Shown here: piece by piece, positions 54,351-64,000 of the stretch
Layout of the letters: each line of letters begins with the position of its first letter
Position numbering within the stretch: the first letter of the stretch is position 1
DNA from: Prorocentrum cordatum
Lineage: Eukaryota > Sar > Dinophyceae > Prorocentrales > Prorocentraceae
DNA: 64,000 nt
Assembly (NCBI GenBank): GCA_963575745.1
Contig: CAUYUJ010015717.1
Coordinates: 16,001 to 80,000 of the forward strand
Direction of reading: 5' to 3'
Notes under the pieces: model-generated
Told to the model about the DNA's origin: nothing
Database searches by the model: none
The model's input: the letters and a program-made list of their open reading frames with translations, nothing else
Made by a program: the position numbers and the translations under genes

Positions 54351-54799
54351 GCGCCGCCGAATGTTCCCAATGCAAGCGCCCGTGAAACGCGCTCTCTCCG
54401 ACAAGAGTACACGCAGCCTTTGCGACGACATTCATCAATTGAGGGTCTAATTATCCCACGCTCTGCGCGTAAAAGTAGGAAGGGATGGGGTGTGGAAGAA
54501 ACAGCGTGGGTGGGAGAGCGGTGCAGGTGCGTGTGTGTGTGCTGGGGCTGGGAGTGGGTTAGACGAAATACAATCACCGTAAGCATACCTTGTTGACACT
54601 TCGCGTATCCCCATCAACTTGTTTCAGCCTGTCCCCTCCACTCGCCGGTCCGCCGCTGAGGCGCTGCTCCGTTTAGCCGCTTTAGGTGAGGCTGCGCCCC
54701 GCTGCTTTAGGTGAATTTGTCGCTGCGTGCCCCGCTTTGACTGAACTCGCCGCTGGCACGCTCGCCCGCGGCCGCTGATTAAAAAGTATCCCCACCAAC

Positions 54800-57700
54800 A
54801 TGCAGTGATTCTGACGTGGTCGGGGTCGACCGCGCAATGGCGGAGGCAAGTGGAAGTCAGGCAAAGGGTTTCGCCTACTACACAGACTCCCCGCTTGATC
54901 AGGACTTTTCCTGGGAAGTGCTTGCCAAGCAGTTGAACTGCACACTACGCGCCCTGTTGAACGCGCTTGTTCTCGGCCCGGTCCCGTACATGGTGGACGG
55001 CCTCCACCCGCGCGAGCACGGAACCGCCATCCAACCAGCGGACGCGGACCCAAGCAGGTACGACCGTAAAATGTGGAGTCACAAAGGCTTCCTCTACGAC
55101 GTGCCCTGGGGATCGACGCGGGCAACCTGGTCTCCAGCGCGCCATGGGCGGCTATGATGTGGACCTGCGGACTGGGACCCAAGAGGGACGACAACGACTC
55201 CGCCGTCCCAGCGGGTCAGCTTCCCAGCCGCCCGCGACTTGGCCGATGGCGCAACAGGCCACGCCTGTGGAAATGCATGCCACCATCCATGCCAAAACAG
55301 GTACCACGCGCCTGGAAGCGTTCAACAGTGCGCTGTAGCAGGCATCGACTACACCCCAGGATGAGCGGACTGGAAGCCATCCTTCAAGGCATGTCGGCTC
55401 CAGGCCACAACTGGACCTATGCACCAAGAACGGTACCAACCCGATTTCCCTCGTGCAGGCGCGCCACGCTCATCGTGATGATGCTCACCGTGCGGGAACC
55501 CAGAACTTGCATGCTTCCATACTCCGATCAGGAGGGGACTGGCGACGTGATTGAGGCCGTCCTGGGCATCTGCAAACCTGGCAGCGCCACAGGCTCCACC
55601 TCGGCGTCCAAAGAAGTCAACTTCCGTGAGCTCGTCGGAAAGACTTGGGGTTTGACCAAGGACGACATCTTACACCTGCATGGCCGTTTCGAGGGCGCCC
55701 TGCGGCACATTGCCTGTCTGGCGCGAGCAAGGCATCATCATTCGCCAAGGGTGCTGGCTACCCACAGACCTGGTCCAAGACTCTGAGCGGTAACTTCCAC
55801 CTGCGCTCCGCGCTGATGGCGCTGGAGGCGCTGGTCGTCCCAGCTAAGCTCATGGGGCTCGCCTCCGCCGAGCGCGCGGTCTGCTCACCTCGCGCCGACC
55901 TAGCGGGCGACGGCGCGCGCGCGGGGGATGCAGGGGGCGACGACCTCCGGTGCATCGGCGGGTAGCAACACCAGCCTTCTTGCTCCCTCGCCATTCGATG
56001 CTTCACCTGGCGCCCAGCTCGTTCCCCAAACACCGTGCGACTGATGACGCGCTGCTCCTCGAAGAGCAAGATGACGCGCGTGCATTCTGCGACTACTGCA
56101 AGAAGGGGCCATGCGCAATCAGCGACGGTACATGGGAGGGCGACAGGAGTCGCTCCTCTGTCGTTGGCTCTGCCTGCGGTGCTCGGCGCGTCACCTCGAG
56201 AGCAGAGGCGCCGAGGTCCCCTCCTGGATTGCAGCGCCGAGTTGGTCAGCAACGCCCCCCCTGAAGTCCCCGCGCATGCCGATTGGACAGGCCCGGGCGC
56301 CCAATCCAACCAGTGGCCCAGCTGCTCCTGGAGGCCTCGGGCAAGAGCGACCCGGCACAAATAAGCAGCGCCATTCCGGAGTGCCGACCCATCGACGATC
56401 GGTGCCAACGCCAAGACCGCCGGGCTGCACTCCGCCATCGGCGACAATTGCGTCGGCAAGCCTGTGAAGTTGGCGCGGGGGCCTGGCCGCCCAGCTCCTG
56501 GCCCCTTCGTCTGGAGGCCGCGCTCTGGCCAGGGATGCGATGACAGATGCGGCCTTCCTGAGCGGGGCCGCTGGGTGGCATTCCGATCATCCAGGCAGCG
56601 GAACGCGTCCTGGCACCTCTGCGACTGCCTGGTTCACATCTTGGACATCTCGCCCAGCGTCCTCAAGGACGTCCTGGACAGAGATTCAATCTGCACGTGC
56701 CCCCCCATCCCGAAGAAGAGGCCGGCTAGGCCCAAACCCGAGGCTGACGACGGTCCGCGGGGGGGCCCGCGCAGCATCGAAGCAGGGCGAGGGCGGGGGT
56801 CGACTTGGGGGCGCGGCTCAGACAGGCGCCAGCGCGCCCGAAGGCAGCGACATCACCCGCTTCACGCATATCCTCGACATCCCGCCCTGTTTCGCCCCCC
56901 CCCCCCCCTGTCCGGATGGATCTGGAGCGCAGACAGGTCGAGGCCCTCGTGCAAGCGGCGAGCGACGACTGCGCAGATGTGACGACGACGTCTCCCTTGT
57001 ACTTGACCATGCACATCCGTCGCCTCGATCCGACCGCTGACGACGCCTGGGTCGGCCCCAAACCAGGAGGGCAGAGCGAGGGCGCTTGGGGGCACGACCT
57101 CGCCCGCGCCTACCTCCGCGCGCTCTTTGGCGACGCCGCCGCCAACGACGGAGCCCCGCCCAGCTCCGCCTGGAGCGGCGGGCGCTGGGCCGCAGCCCGC
57201 AGCCTGCCTGGCGCGTCGCCTCGCCACGGGGCAGTTGCTGAGACGCTCCTGGGGGCAATGCGCCAGGCGGGGCGCGCCTCGCAACGGCGCCGACCCTGCG
57301 CGCCATCGCATCGACGCAGTCGTTGACTGGCTCGCAAGTCTCAACCCGTCGGTGCTCTCCGACGACGCGGCGACGCGGGTTGAGTCGGTCGCCGCGGGGG
57401 CGGGCCCTGCGCCGGCGGCGAGCGGCTCGGACGGACCTCCAGGATAATTCGTCTCCGCGTGGCCAAGCCAAGCAGGGCGACGGAGCGGCGGCGGACGCGG
57501 CGCCTGGGGATCAAGCGGGGCACCCGCAACCACAGCAGGCGCCAGGAAAAGGAACCGCGACGGCTCGGTCGCTAAGGCCCGAGGTCGGACCGGCAGCAGC
57601 AATGGGCGAAGACACGAAGCCGACGAACCGGGGGACTTCGGTCGACCTTGGACAGGGATCGCCAAAGAGTCCCGAACTGCCAACAGACAGTGCCCCCCCC

Positions 57701-58470
57701 GCGCCCGCAGACTTCGCCGAGGAGGGATCCAGCGGGAAGGCTCTTGCTCGCACGGTCACAACGACGCTTCCGACAAAGCAAGCAGCAGCCGCGACTCTGC
57801 TGACAGTCGGAAACCGTTGGATGCCCCAGGTTCCAGGAGACCACGATCGCGGGCAGTGGGGTCGCGACGCAGGCCGGCCTGGGCCCCGGCAGTGGGCCGC
57901 GGCAAGCGGCGCGACCGTCCGCCGCAGAGCTCTTGCAAGCAGGCCCAAGAAAGCGGGCCACGCGCGCATAGCCCCGCTGTCATCGGGCGGGCTGACCACG
58001 GCCACAGCTGGAACGCGCGTGACGACGCGCGGGCACGCGGGTCCAGCTGGTCAAACCAGGCGCAGACCAGTCACGCCAGCGGGATGCGGCATCACCGCGC
58101 ACGGCGCGGCAGAGCCGCCAACCCACTCGCGACGAGCGACCGTCGCGCCCCAGACGGTAGCCACGTGCACAGGACGCCCACGCACCTGGTGGACGCGCGA
58201 GGCAGGCGCGAGGACGACCGCCATTTCATCCAGAGGACGCAGTCTGAGCTCGGCGCCACTTTTAACGAGCTCCGGCACCGTTGGGCGGAGCGCCACGACC
58301 CACGACACTTCGCTTGGATTCGCCCCTAAGAACCAGCTGGAGCAGAGCTGGCGCACCTGCGAACGCTTCCTGGGCGCGTGGAACCTTTGCAGGCACGGCC
58401 CGGCGCCTGCGAGCTCAGTCAGCACCTGGGGCCCATGGCAAATTTCGTGCAGGTGCGACGAGAGCACATG
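54800..58470 (+). pseudogene. Decayed coding region of unknown family
   Basis: Protein-like blocks in changing + frames: an ATG at 54837 begins MAEASGSQAKGFAYYTDSPL and runs to RYDRKMWSHKGFLYDVPWG; then IDAGNLVSSAPWAAMMWTCG; then a Cys/His block HACGNACHHPCQNRYH (55258-55305); GDVIEAVLGICKPGSATGST and WGLTKDDILHLHGRFEGALR (55530-55700); FAKGAGYPQTWSKTLSGNFH and MALEALVVPAKLMGLASAE (55745-55880); ALLLEEQDDARAFCDYCKKG (56053-56110); LCDCLVHILDISPSVLKDVL (56615-56680); THILDIPPCF (56865-56895); AGHPQPQQAPGKGTATARSL-type linkers; and RHFIQRTQSELGATFNELRH (58220-58280). I do not recognise a family. Possibly a gag-like or dinoflagellate-specific gene dead through frameshifts. Confidence 0.4.
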
Positions 58471-58734
58471 ACAAGGGATCGAGGCGATGTCAGACGGCAA
58501 GGGCCACGACCGCGCTGAGACCCCCGACGCGAGCAACGGCAACCAGGGCAAGCGCAGATCCGATTGGGGTGCGCACCCGCCAGAAAAGAGGCACCGCCCG
58601 CATGCCCCGCCTACAGACCACCCTTGCGACACAACCCAGCACGCGAAATGACGGGCTTGCAGCTGGTGCTGGCCTTTCCTTTTCTCAACTCCCACGCCGC
58701 GCGCATCTCCAGCGGTCCACTGTTCCATTTCCTC

Positions 58735-59040
58735 TTCTGGCCTTCTGTCCCGGGGTCATCCGCGTCCGTCTGTTACACTGTGCGTGCCCTTGGCTGCGGC
58801 CAGGTGCCTCCTCTTTTTTCCCCCCCTTGCATTTGCAGCGATCAGCTGCCGCGCCTTCTGGTATCTGCCTCGGGCTGCTGCTGCTGCTCTTCTTCTCTTG
58901 GCCCTGTGTCCTGGGGTTCTCCGCGTTCGCCTTTTCACTGGTTCATGCTTGTGCGATCAACTGCTCCTGGGGTTCGCCACCGTCCTTCTCTTTCTCCCTG
59001 CAGCGATCACCTGCCGCCCTTGCGGTCATCGCCCCTCGTT
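58735..59040 (+). repeat. Diverged tandem duplication, ~180 bp
   Basis: CCGGGGTCATCCGCGTCCGTC...TTTGCAGCGATCAGCTGCCGC recurs as CTGGGGTTCTCCGCGTTCGCC...CTGCAGCGATCACCTGCCGC. Confidence 0.6.
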
Positions 59041-60017
59041 TCCCGCGCTTTCATCGCTCCGTCGCCGCCCCCCCATTCTCGGCTGCTGCCTGGGGCCACT
59101 GGCCGGCAGGCGCCTCTCGAGGTCCTGCCTCGCGCAGGCGCGCCGGCTGGCGCTTAACGCAGCTGGCCCCGGCGGCCGGGGCCGCCGGCGCCCGCCCGGC
59201 CGCCGCTCCGGGCACCTGCTGCGCGCGGGCGACGACCGCCGGCGGGCCTTTGCTTTCAGCGAGGCGCGCTGGGTCGGTCGCCTCCCTGGCTGGCGGAGTC
59301 TCATCAACTGCCGCAGCTGCTGCCAGGTCTGGGTCGTGGATGGCTGGCGCGCTGCGGACCGCGCGCGCGGCGGCGGCGCCCTGGCTCATCGTCGGCGCGA
59401 TGGCCGCGAGGATCCATGGCGATGGCGTTCGGCCAGGGCGCGCTGCTGTCTTAGGCCCCCCCCCTCCGCTCGCTGGAGGCGCTGTTCGGCGAAGTCTCCC
59501 TGGTGAAGCTCGGTTTCGGCGGTGGTCTTGGCTCTGGACCTCGGCGCGGGCTTGCCCCTGCGGGCCGCTGGCTGCTGGGCGGCCGACCGTCCGCCGCGCC
59601 CCCCGCGCGGGTGGCCCGCTGCGGTGGCGCTGCGCCCGCCTTCCTGGCGTCGCGGGATCGCTGTCGCTTTGGAGCACTTCTTTCACGGCGTCGCCGTGCC
59701 AGCCGCTGCAGCTGCCTCCGGGTCTCGGTGCGCGGGGCGCCCTGATGGCTGGTCGCGCTGCTCGCGGCCTTTCTCCCCAGCTCTGCGCGTGCCCCAGCCT
59801 GGGGGGCCTCTCACTTGCTCGCTGGGGGGCGCGGAGCTGCCGCGGCCCGACCGACGACCGCCTCCTCCCGGCATAGCAGCTCTTCCCCGCGCCGTCGCTG
59901 CCCGACGACGCGGCCTACCACCTGGGGACCTGGAGGCCGTTTGTCTCCTCGGTGTTCGCTTGGCGCGTCTTCCGCGTTGATTGCGCCCGTCTCTCGGGGT
60001 CGTTCACGCTGCCCCCA
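59041..60017. other. GC-rich stretch, no gene seen
   Basis: Long open frames exist on both strands because of GC content, but composition is Ala/Arg/Pro-biased. Confidence 0.4.
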
Positions 60018-60705
60018 TGCGCGCCTGCTCGCGTCTCCACGTCTGTGAAGGCCATTTGGTTTCAAGGACCGCGAGTTCGTCAAGCTTACCTGGAGAGTAT
60101 GTTTATGGGCGTCTGTCCTCCTGCCGCTTTGGCTGCCGCATGTCTGTTGGGTCTGTGTGACTGCTCGTTGGACGCCTTCCTCGGCAAGTTGCGTCCTGGG
60201 GTGGCGGCGCCGCTGGCTATCGTTTGGGTGGTCGCTCCTTCACCCTACACCGGCTTCCCATTCGTCAGTTTCGTGGGCGAGTTCTCGGCGCTGGCTTGTG
60301 ATGCCTCTTGCGCCATTTTGGCTGCGTCGTGCCCGTTCTGCTCGGGGCTCGTTCGCGCTGCTCCTTCGGGTGCGCCTGCTCGTTTCTCCAGGTCTGTGAA
60401 GGCTACTGCGTTTCATGGACGTCGAGTTCGACGAGCGTACCTGGTGAGCATGTTCACGGACGTTGGCCGCCGCATGTCAGCAGGGTCTGTGTGGCTGCTC
60501 CCCGACACCTTCCTCGGCAAGTTGCGCCGTGGGCTGTCGTGCCGTTTTACCATGTGGGTGGTCGCTCGCCCTTTCTACACCGGCGTCCCATCGGCACCTT
60601 TGTGGACGAGCTCTTGGTGCCTCGTTGTGATGCCTCCCGCGCCATTTTGGCTGCGCCGTGCCCTGCTCCGCTCTGTGACGGGCGCTGTTCGCTTCGCTGT
60701 TGTTT
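60018..60705 (+). repeat. Diverged tandem duplication, ~340 bp, two units
   Basis: Units at about 60018-60372 and 60373-60705 share GCGCCTGCTCG, CTCCA(C/G)GTCTGTGAAGGC, CCTTCCTCGGCAAGTTGCG, GGGTGGTCGCTC and GCGCCATTTTGGCTGCG. One frame crosses both, but a shared stretch is read in different frames in the two units, so it is noncoding. Confidence 0.75.
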
Positions 60706-60954
60706 CCTTCGTTTCGGCTCGGCCCCTCCTAGCTTGCACGGCGTTCGACTTATATTCGCGCGCCCGCGTACCAAAAAGTACCCCCGCCAGCCCACCCAGA
60801 AACAATGCCCGGGGGATCTGAGGTGATCAGGGAAGTGGGGGAGCATGCAGAAGAACAAAGGGCGGGGAAAGCCGTCCGATACCCCAAGAGGGAGAGGACA
60901 GTGGAGGAGAAGGAGGACGAGGAGAGCGATGAGGAGAAATGAAGAGACACTGGA

Positions 60955-60985
60955 CGAGGAGGAGGAGGAGGAGGAGGAGGGCGTT
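60955..60985 (+). repeat. (GGA)n tract
   Basis: GAGGAGGAGGAGGAGG. Confidence 0.85.
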
Positions 60986-61470
60986 TTGGCGAGCCCAGGG
61001 GCTTCTTTGAGAGTTTTGGATGCCTCGGAGATCCTCTTGAGGCATCTTGGGGGCATCTTGGGGGAGCCTTTTGGGGGCCTCTTGGGCGCCTCTTGGGGCC
61101 ATGTTGGCAGACATCGATCAACAAAAAATTGGTCCCTCAATTCCCGCCCCCCCCAAATCGCCTCATGGAGCGCTCTTGGGCGCTTTGGAGGCCGTCTTGG
61201 GGCTCTCTTGGGTCTCTCCTGGGGCCCGTTTGGGCCATCTTGGAGCCATCTTGCCTCGGATGGCCACCGGGAGCGAAAAGGCGAGAAAGCGAAAAACATT
61301 GATTTCCCATAGGTTTTGGAAGGATTTGGGCCTCCTCGGGGCCTCCAGGGGGAGCTCTTTGGCCACTTGGAGCCGTCTTGGAGCGGTCTTGGGGCCTCTT
61401 TTGGGAGCCATCTGGAGGCATCTTGGGACATATTGAGCCATTTTGGAACTCATCCTGGGCTCTCCGAGGC
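60986..61470 (+). repeat. Degenerate repeat of CTTGGGGGCC / CATCTTGGAGCC words
   Basis: About 0.45 kb of 10-15 bp words such as GGCATCTTGGGGG, CCTCTTGGGGCC and CGTCTTGGAGC. Minus-strand frames rich in Pro/Arg/Lys are false. Confidence 0.7.
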
Positions 61471-61942
61471 GCTCTTAGAGCCATCTTGGACGCCCCAATC
61501 CATCGGGGGACCCCCCGTCCAGGTCCTGGGGAGGGGGCAGGGGGAGGGGTAAACCCCGCCCCGAAAGGGAAGAGGGGCACAAGACACGCTAGACCACCTA
61601 CGCCCTGAAGGGCTTGTGGGACTGTCGGAGGTCCGCGAGGAGTTAAACACATCTGAGGTCCGCGAGAATTTCTTTGATAGGCAGTGGGCGGGGGAGAGGG
61701 GTCCATCGCCGATGCAGCAAATCCGTGCGGAGTTCTGAAAGCTTATGTTTAGGAATATAGCTCTCGTTCTAGATGGGGACGGGGTGGGGAGAGGTGGGCG
61801 CAGAGGATGTGAAGGGCAAAAGATGACTGGCAGGAGAGGGTGGGAGAGGGGGAGGGGGTTAGGAGGCGGGATGACAGTGGAAGGATGAGGGGGATAAATG
61901 GGACGGGGGGAGGGGGTGATCGGCGGGAGAATACAGTGCAGG

Positions 61943-62022
61943 AAGGAGAGAGAGAGAGAGAGAAAGAAACAGAGAGAGAGAGAAGGAAGGGAGAAAGAAG
62001 AGAGAGGGAGAGAGAGCGCGCG
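61943..62022 (+). repeat. (GA)n tract
   Basis: GAGAGAGAGA with AAAG and GGAAGG interruptions. Confidence 0.85.
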
Positions 62023-62364
62023 CACAACAAACATAGAAGCATCGGGTAAACCACACTTTCGGAGGCCCCCTCGGATTTCTTGGATCGATGCTGGGCAAAT
62101 CTTTGTCCAATTGATATTGCAGTACACGCCAGATTGGTTCTTCACCGTTCGTTTTTCGAGGGGGAGCGACGGAAGTTGTTTCGCTATCTGGACACCCCCA
62201 GGCGCGTCTGGACCCTGGAGCACAACAAAAAAGGGAATGCAAAAACCCGGCCCAGGGGATGGGGTCGGGAGATCCAGGGGACTTCCCCTTTCTATGCCCT
62301 CTCTCCGCCTCTCCACCCCTCCTTCTCCCCTCCCCCCTGGCGGATAAACTCTGTTTGGCGGCAT

Positions 62365-62700
62365 GCTCTACCTCCTCCTCTTCCTCGTCCTCGTCGATAT
62401 CCACATTCTCTCTCTCATCGTGCTCCTCCTCATCCTCCTTCCTCTTCGTCCTCCTCCTCCTCTTCCGCATCCTCGTCGCCCTCCGGGCAAGAACCAGAGC
62501 GACGCCCTGCTGCTTGACCGGAGGTTTCCACGGAGTCCCAGAGGCTCCAACACGTTTTTCTCCATCCCGCCTTCTCCCCCTCCTTCTCCCGCTTCCTTTC
62601 TCCTGCTTCCTCGCCCTCGCCCTCGTCCTCCCTCCTTCCTCCTCTCTCCTCCCCTCTCTCCCATCCCTCCTCTCTCCTCTCTTTTTCCTCCTCCACCTAC
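62365..62700 (+). repeat. Pyrimidine-rich (CTC/CTT) tract
   Basis: CCTCCTCTTCCTCGTCC words with brief mixed sequence in the middle (62485-62560). Confidence 0.8.
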
Positions 62701-62743
62701 TCCACTGCGCGCACGCTCCCGCGCGTGTGGGAGCCAGCGCGTC

Positions 62744-62774
<31 letters not shown>

Positions 62775-64000
62775 ACGCACGACGGCGGACGGCGACAGAC
62801 GACCTGGCATCGCTCGGACGTGTGCATTTGTTCCTCGGCGAGGGCAATCGAGGAGCATCCTGGATCATCGAGCCACAACAGCACGCGCGAGATCGAAAAA
62901 TGCACGGGGAATGGACGTCCGAGCGATGGCAAGACGACGGATGACGACGACGGACGGCCACGGACGACGACGGCCCCCACGGAGCCCAGGAGCGTCACAG
63001 AGCCTCCGAAGACCCTCGCAGGGATCGCCGAGGGACGCCGACGGCGGCGGCGGTGAGAGGACGGCGACGGAGACGATCGACGACGGTCCGACGCCCTCTC
63101 GGCCCGGCCAGGCGGGGGGGGGGGCGGCCCCGGTCCTGCCGCGGGGCGGCCGCGCGCGCGCGGGCCGGGGGCCGCCCGCCCGAGCCCCGCTCCAGCTCCC
63201 CGGCAGTGGGGCCCGCGGGAGGCCCGCCCGCCCGCCGCGAGAGCCCGCGGGAGAGCGCCGTCCGTCGAGCAGGCTCGAGGGGAGGGGGAGGCTCGACTCC
63301 CCCCCCCTCCCCCCGACTGCGGATCCGCCATGAACTCTCGGGCGATGCCGTGCGTAGAAGCAGGGCTGGGACGTTCGCCCAGCTTGTCGAGCTCCCTTGG
63401 CGCCGACCTCTCCGTCCTGCTCTGCAGTCGCCGTTTCCGCCCTGCCTTCGCGGAGACCTCCGCCCTGCCCTCCTGAGGCGGAGGTTTCCGCCATCGGCTG
63501 GGTGGCATGTCCGACGCAGTGGCAGGCCAGAGATCAGTCAGAGTCCGGCGGATCTGGAATCGGGGCCGAGGCCCTCGGCGGCCTCCGGAGGCCCCCGGAG
63601 GCCCGACTATCAGGGCCACACATCAAAGAACATCTCCCCCTCGACCAGGGTCGAGGGCAGCAAGACTTGGCAGGAGGGTCGGCTCACCCGCGCTCCTTTC
63701 CTCGTCTTGCTCCGCTGTCGTCTCGCCGCCCTGTCCCGCTCGTCGCCAGAGGTGGCGGAGGTGGAATGGGAGGCTCGGTTCCAGGTGGCGCGTCTTGTAA
63801 GACGAGAGTGTCTATTTCGCGAACTTCGTTGTCAGAGGCCTCGGCGTGTACAATATCTCTATCCATAGATAACACAATAACCCCGTGCCCTGGATAATAA
63901 AGCATCCCCCCTTAGCCCTGTAGTGCTGATTATCTCCGGCCAAGACAGACTTGGTCGCGGGTGAGGGGCGACAAGGCCGAAAGTTACAATCGCGGGGGAA
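62701..64000. other. Right end of window, no gene seen
   Basis: A CGACGACGACG run at 62740-62780 and scattered GACGACGG words to 63090, a G-run at 63115-63124, then mixed GC-rich sequence. No protein, RNA gene or mobile element recognised. Confidence 0.4.

Noticed and set aside
59952-60821. A 290-codon open frame crossing both units of the tandem duplication, with similar peptides such as SVKA and FLGKLR
   Set aside because: Where the DNA units align (GCCGCATGTC...GGTCTGTGTG), the two copies are read in different frames and only come back into register later, so frame is not conserved as a coding sequence would require.
60547-61431. 294-codon minus-strand frame rich in Pro, Arg and Lys
   Set aside because: Generated by CTTGGGGGCC-type degenerate repeats and a GGA tract.

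Overview
The window looks like nuclear DNA of a dinoflagellate, probably a Prorocentrum-like one. This rests on GC-rich sequence, very long introns packed with microsatellites, GC/GA as well as GT splice donors, intron-like dispersed repeats (introners), and decayed retroelements whose protein motifs I recognise from dinoflagellate genomes. No species can be fixed from sequence alone. I saw no bacterial operon, CRISPR array, rRNA or convincing tRNA.

Layout. (1) 1-2955: an uninterrupted reading frame of 984 codons, open at the left edge, coding for a protein of unknown function with a Lys/Ala-rich tract. (2) 2956-5603: no gene seen; it holds a 30-base C run and a large imperfect palindrome at 4801-5254. 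(3) 5604 to about 52828: what I read as one very large split gene on the + strand. It opens with a signal peptide (5604), continues with about ten beta-sandwich modules resembling the bacterial pre-peptidase C-terminal (PPC) domain (6398-17365, weaker pieces to 24660), and ends with a fibronectin-III-like region (40541-52828). Exon phases agree at most junctions between 5604 and 17365 and at some between 40541 and 47430; the link across 17366-40540 is inferred. Most short introns are bounded by direct repeats of 6-14 bp that straddle the splice sites, and several belong to repeat families present two or three times here. That is the signature of introns made by mobile elements.

(4) Large introns or intergenic blocks hold dead mobile elements. 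A LINE-like relic lies on the minus strand at 18480-19585. A DIRS-like retroelement lies at 29434-33170, with an N-terminal region, RNase H, a cytosine-methyltransferase-like domain and a tyrosine recombinase; its reverse transcriptase is deleted and it carries stops and frameshifts. It is flanked on both sides by arrays of the same ~92-bp repeat. LINE RNase H and tail relics lie at 42620-43760 and 44490-44690. Foldback or MITE-like elements sit at 40180-40334 and 48281-48440. (5) 54800-58470: a decayed coding region of unknown family. (6) 58471-64000: no gene recognised; GC-rich tandem duplications and purine/pyrimidine tracts.

The genes do not form a pathway. The coherent story is one large secreted or surface protein whose gene has been repeatedly invaded: short introner insertions split its exons, while retroelements, minisatellites and triplet microsatellites expand its long introns. 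Indels at two or three exon junctions (for example a five-G run at 14854-14858) may be assembly errors or real decay.
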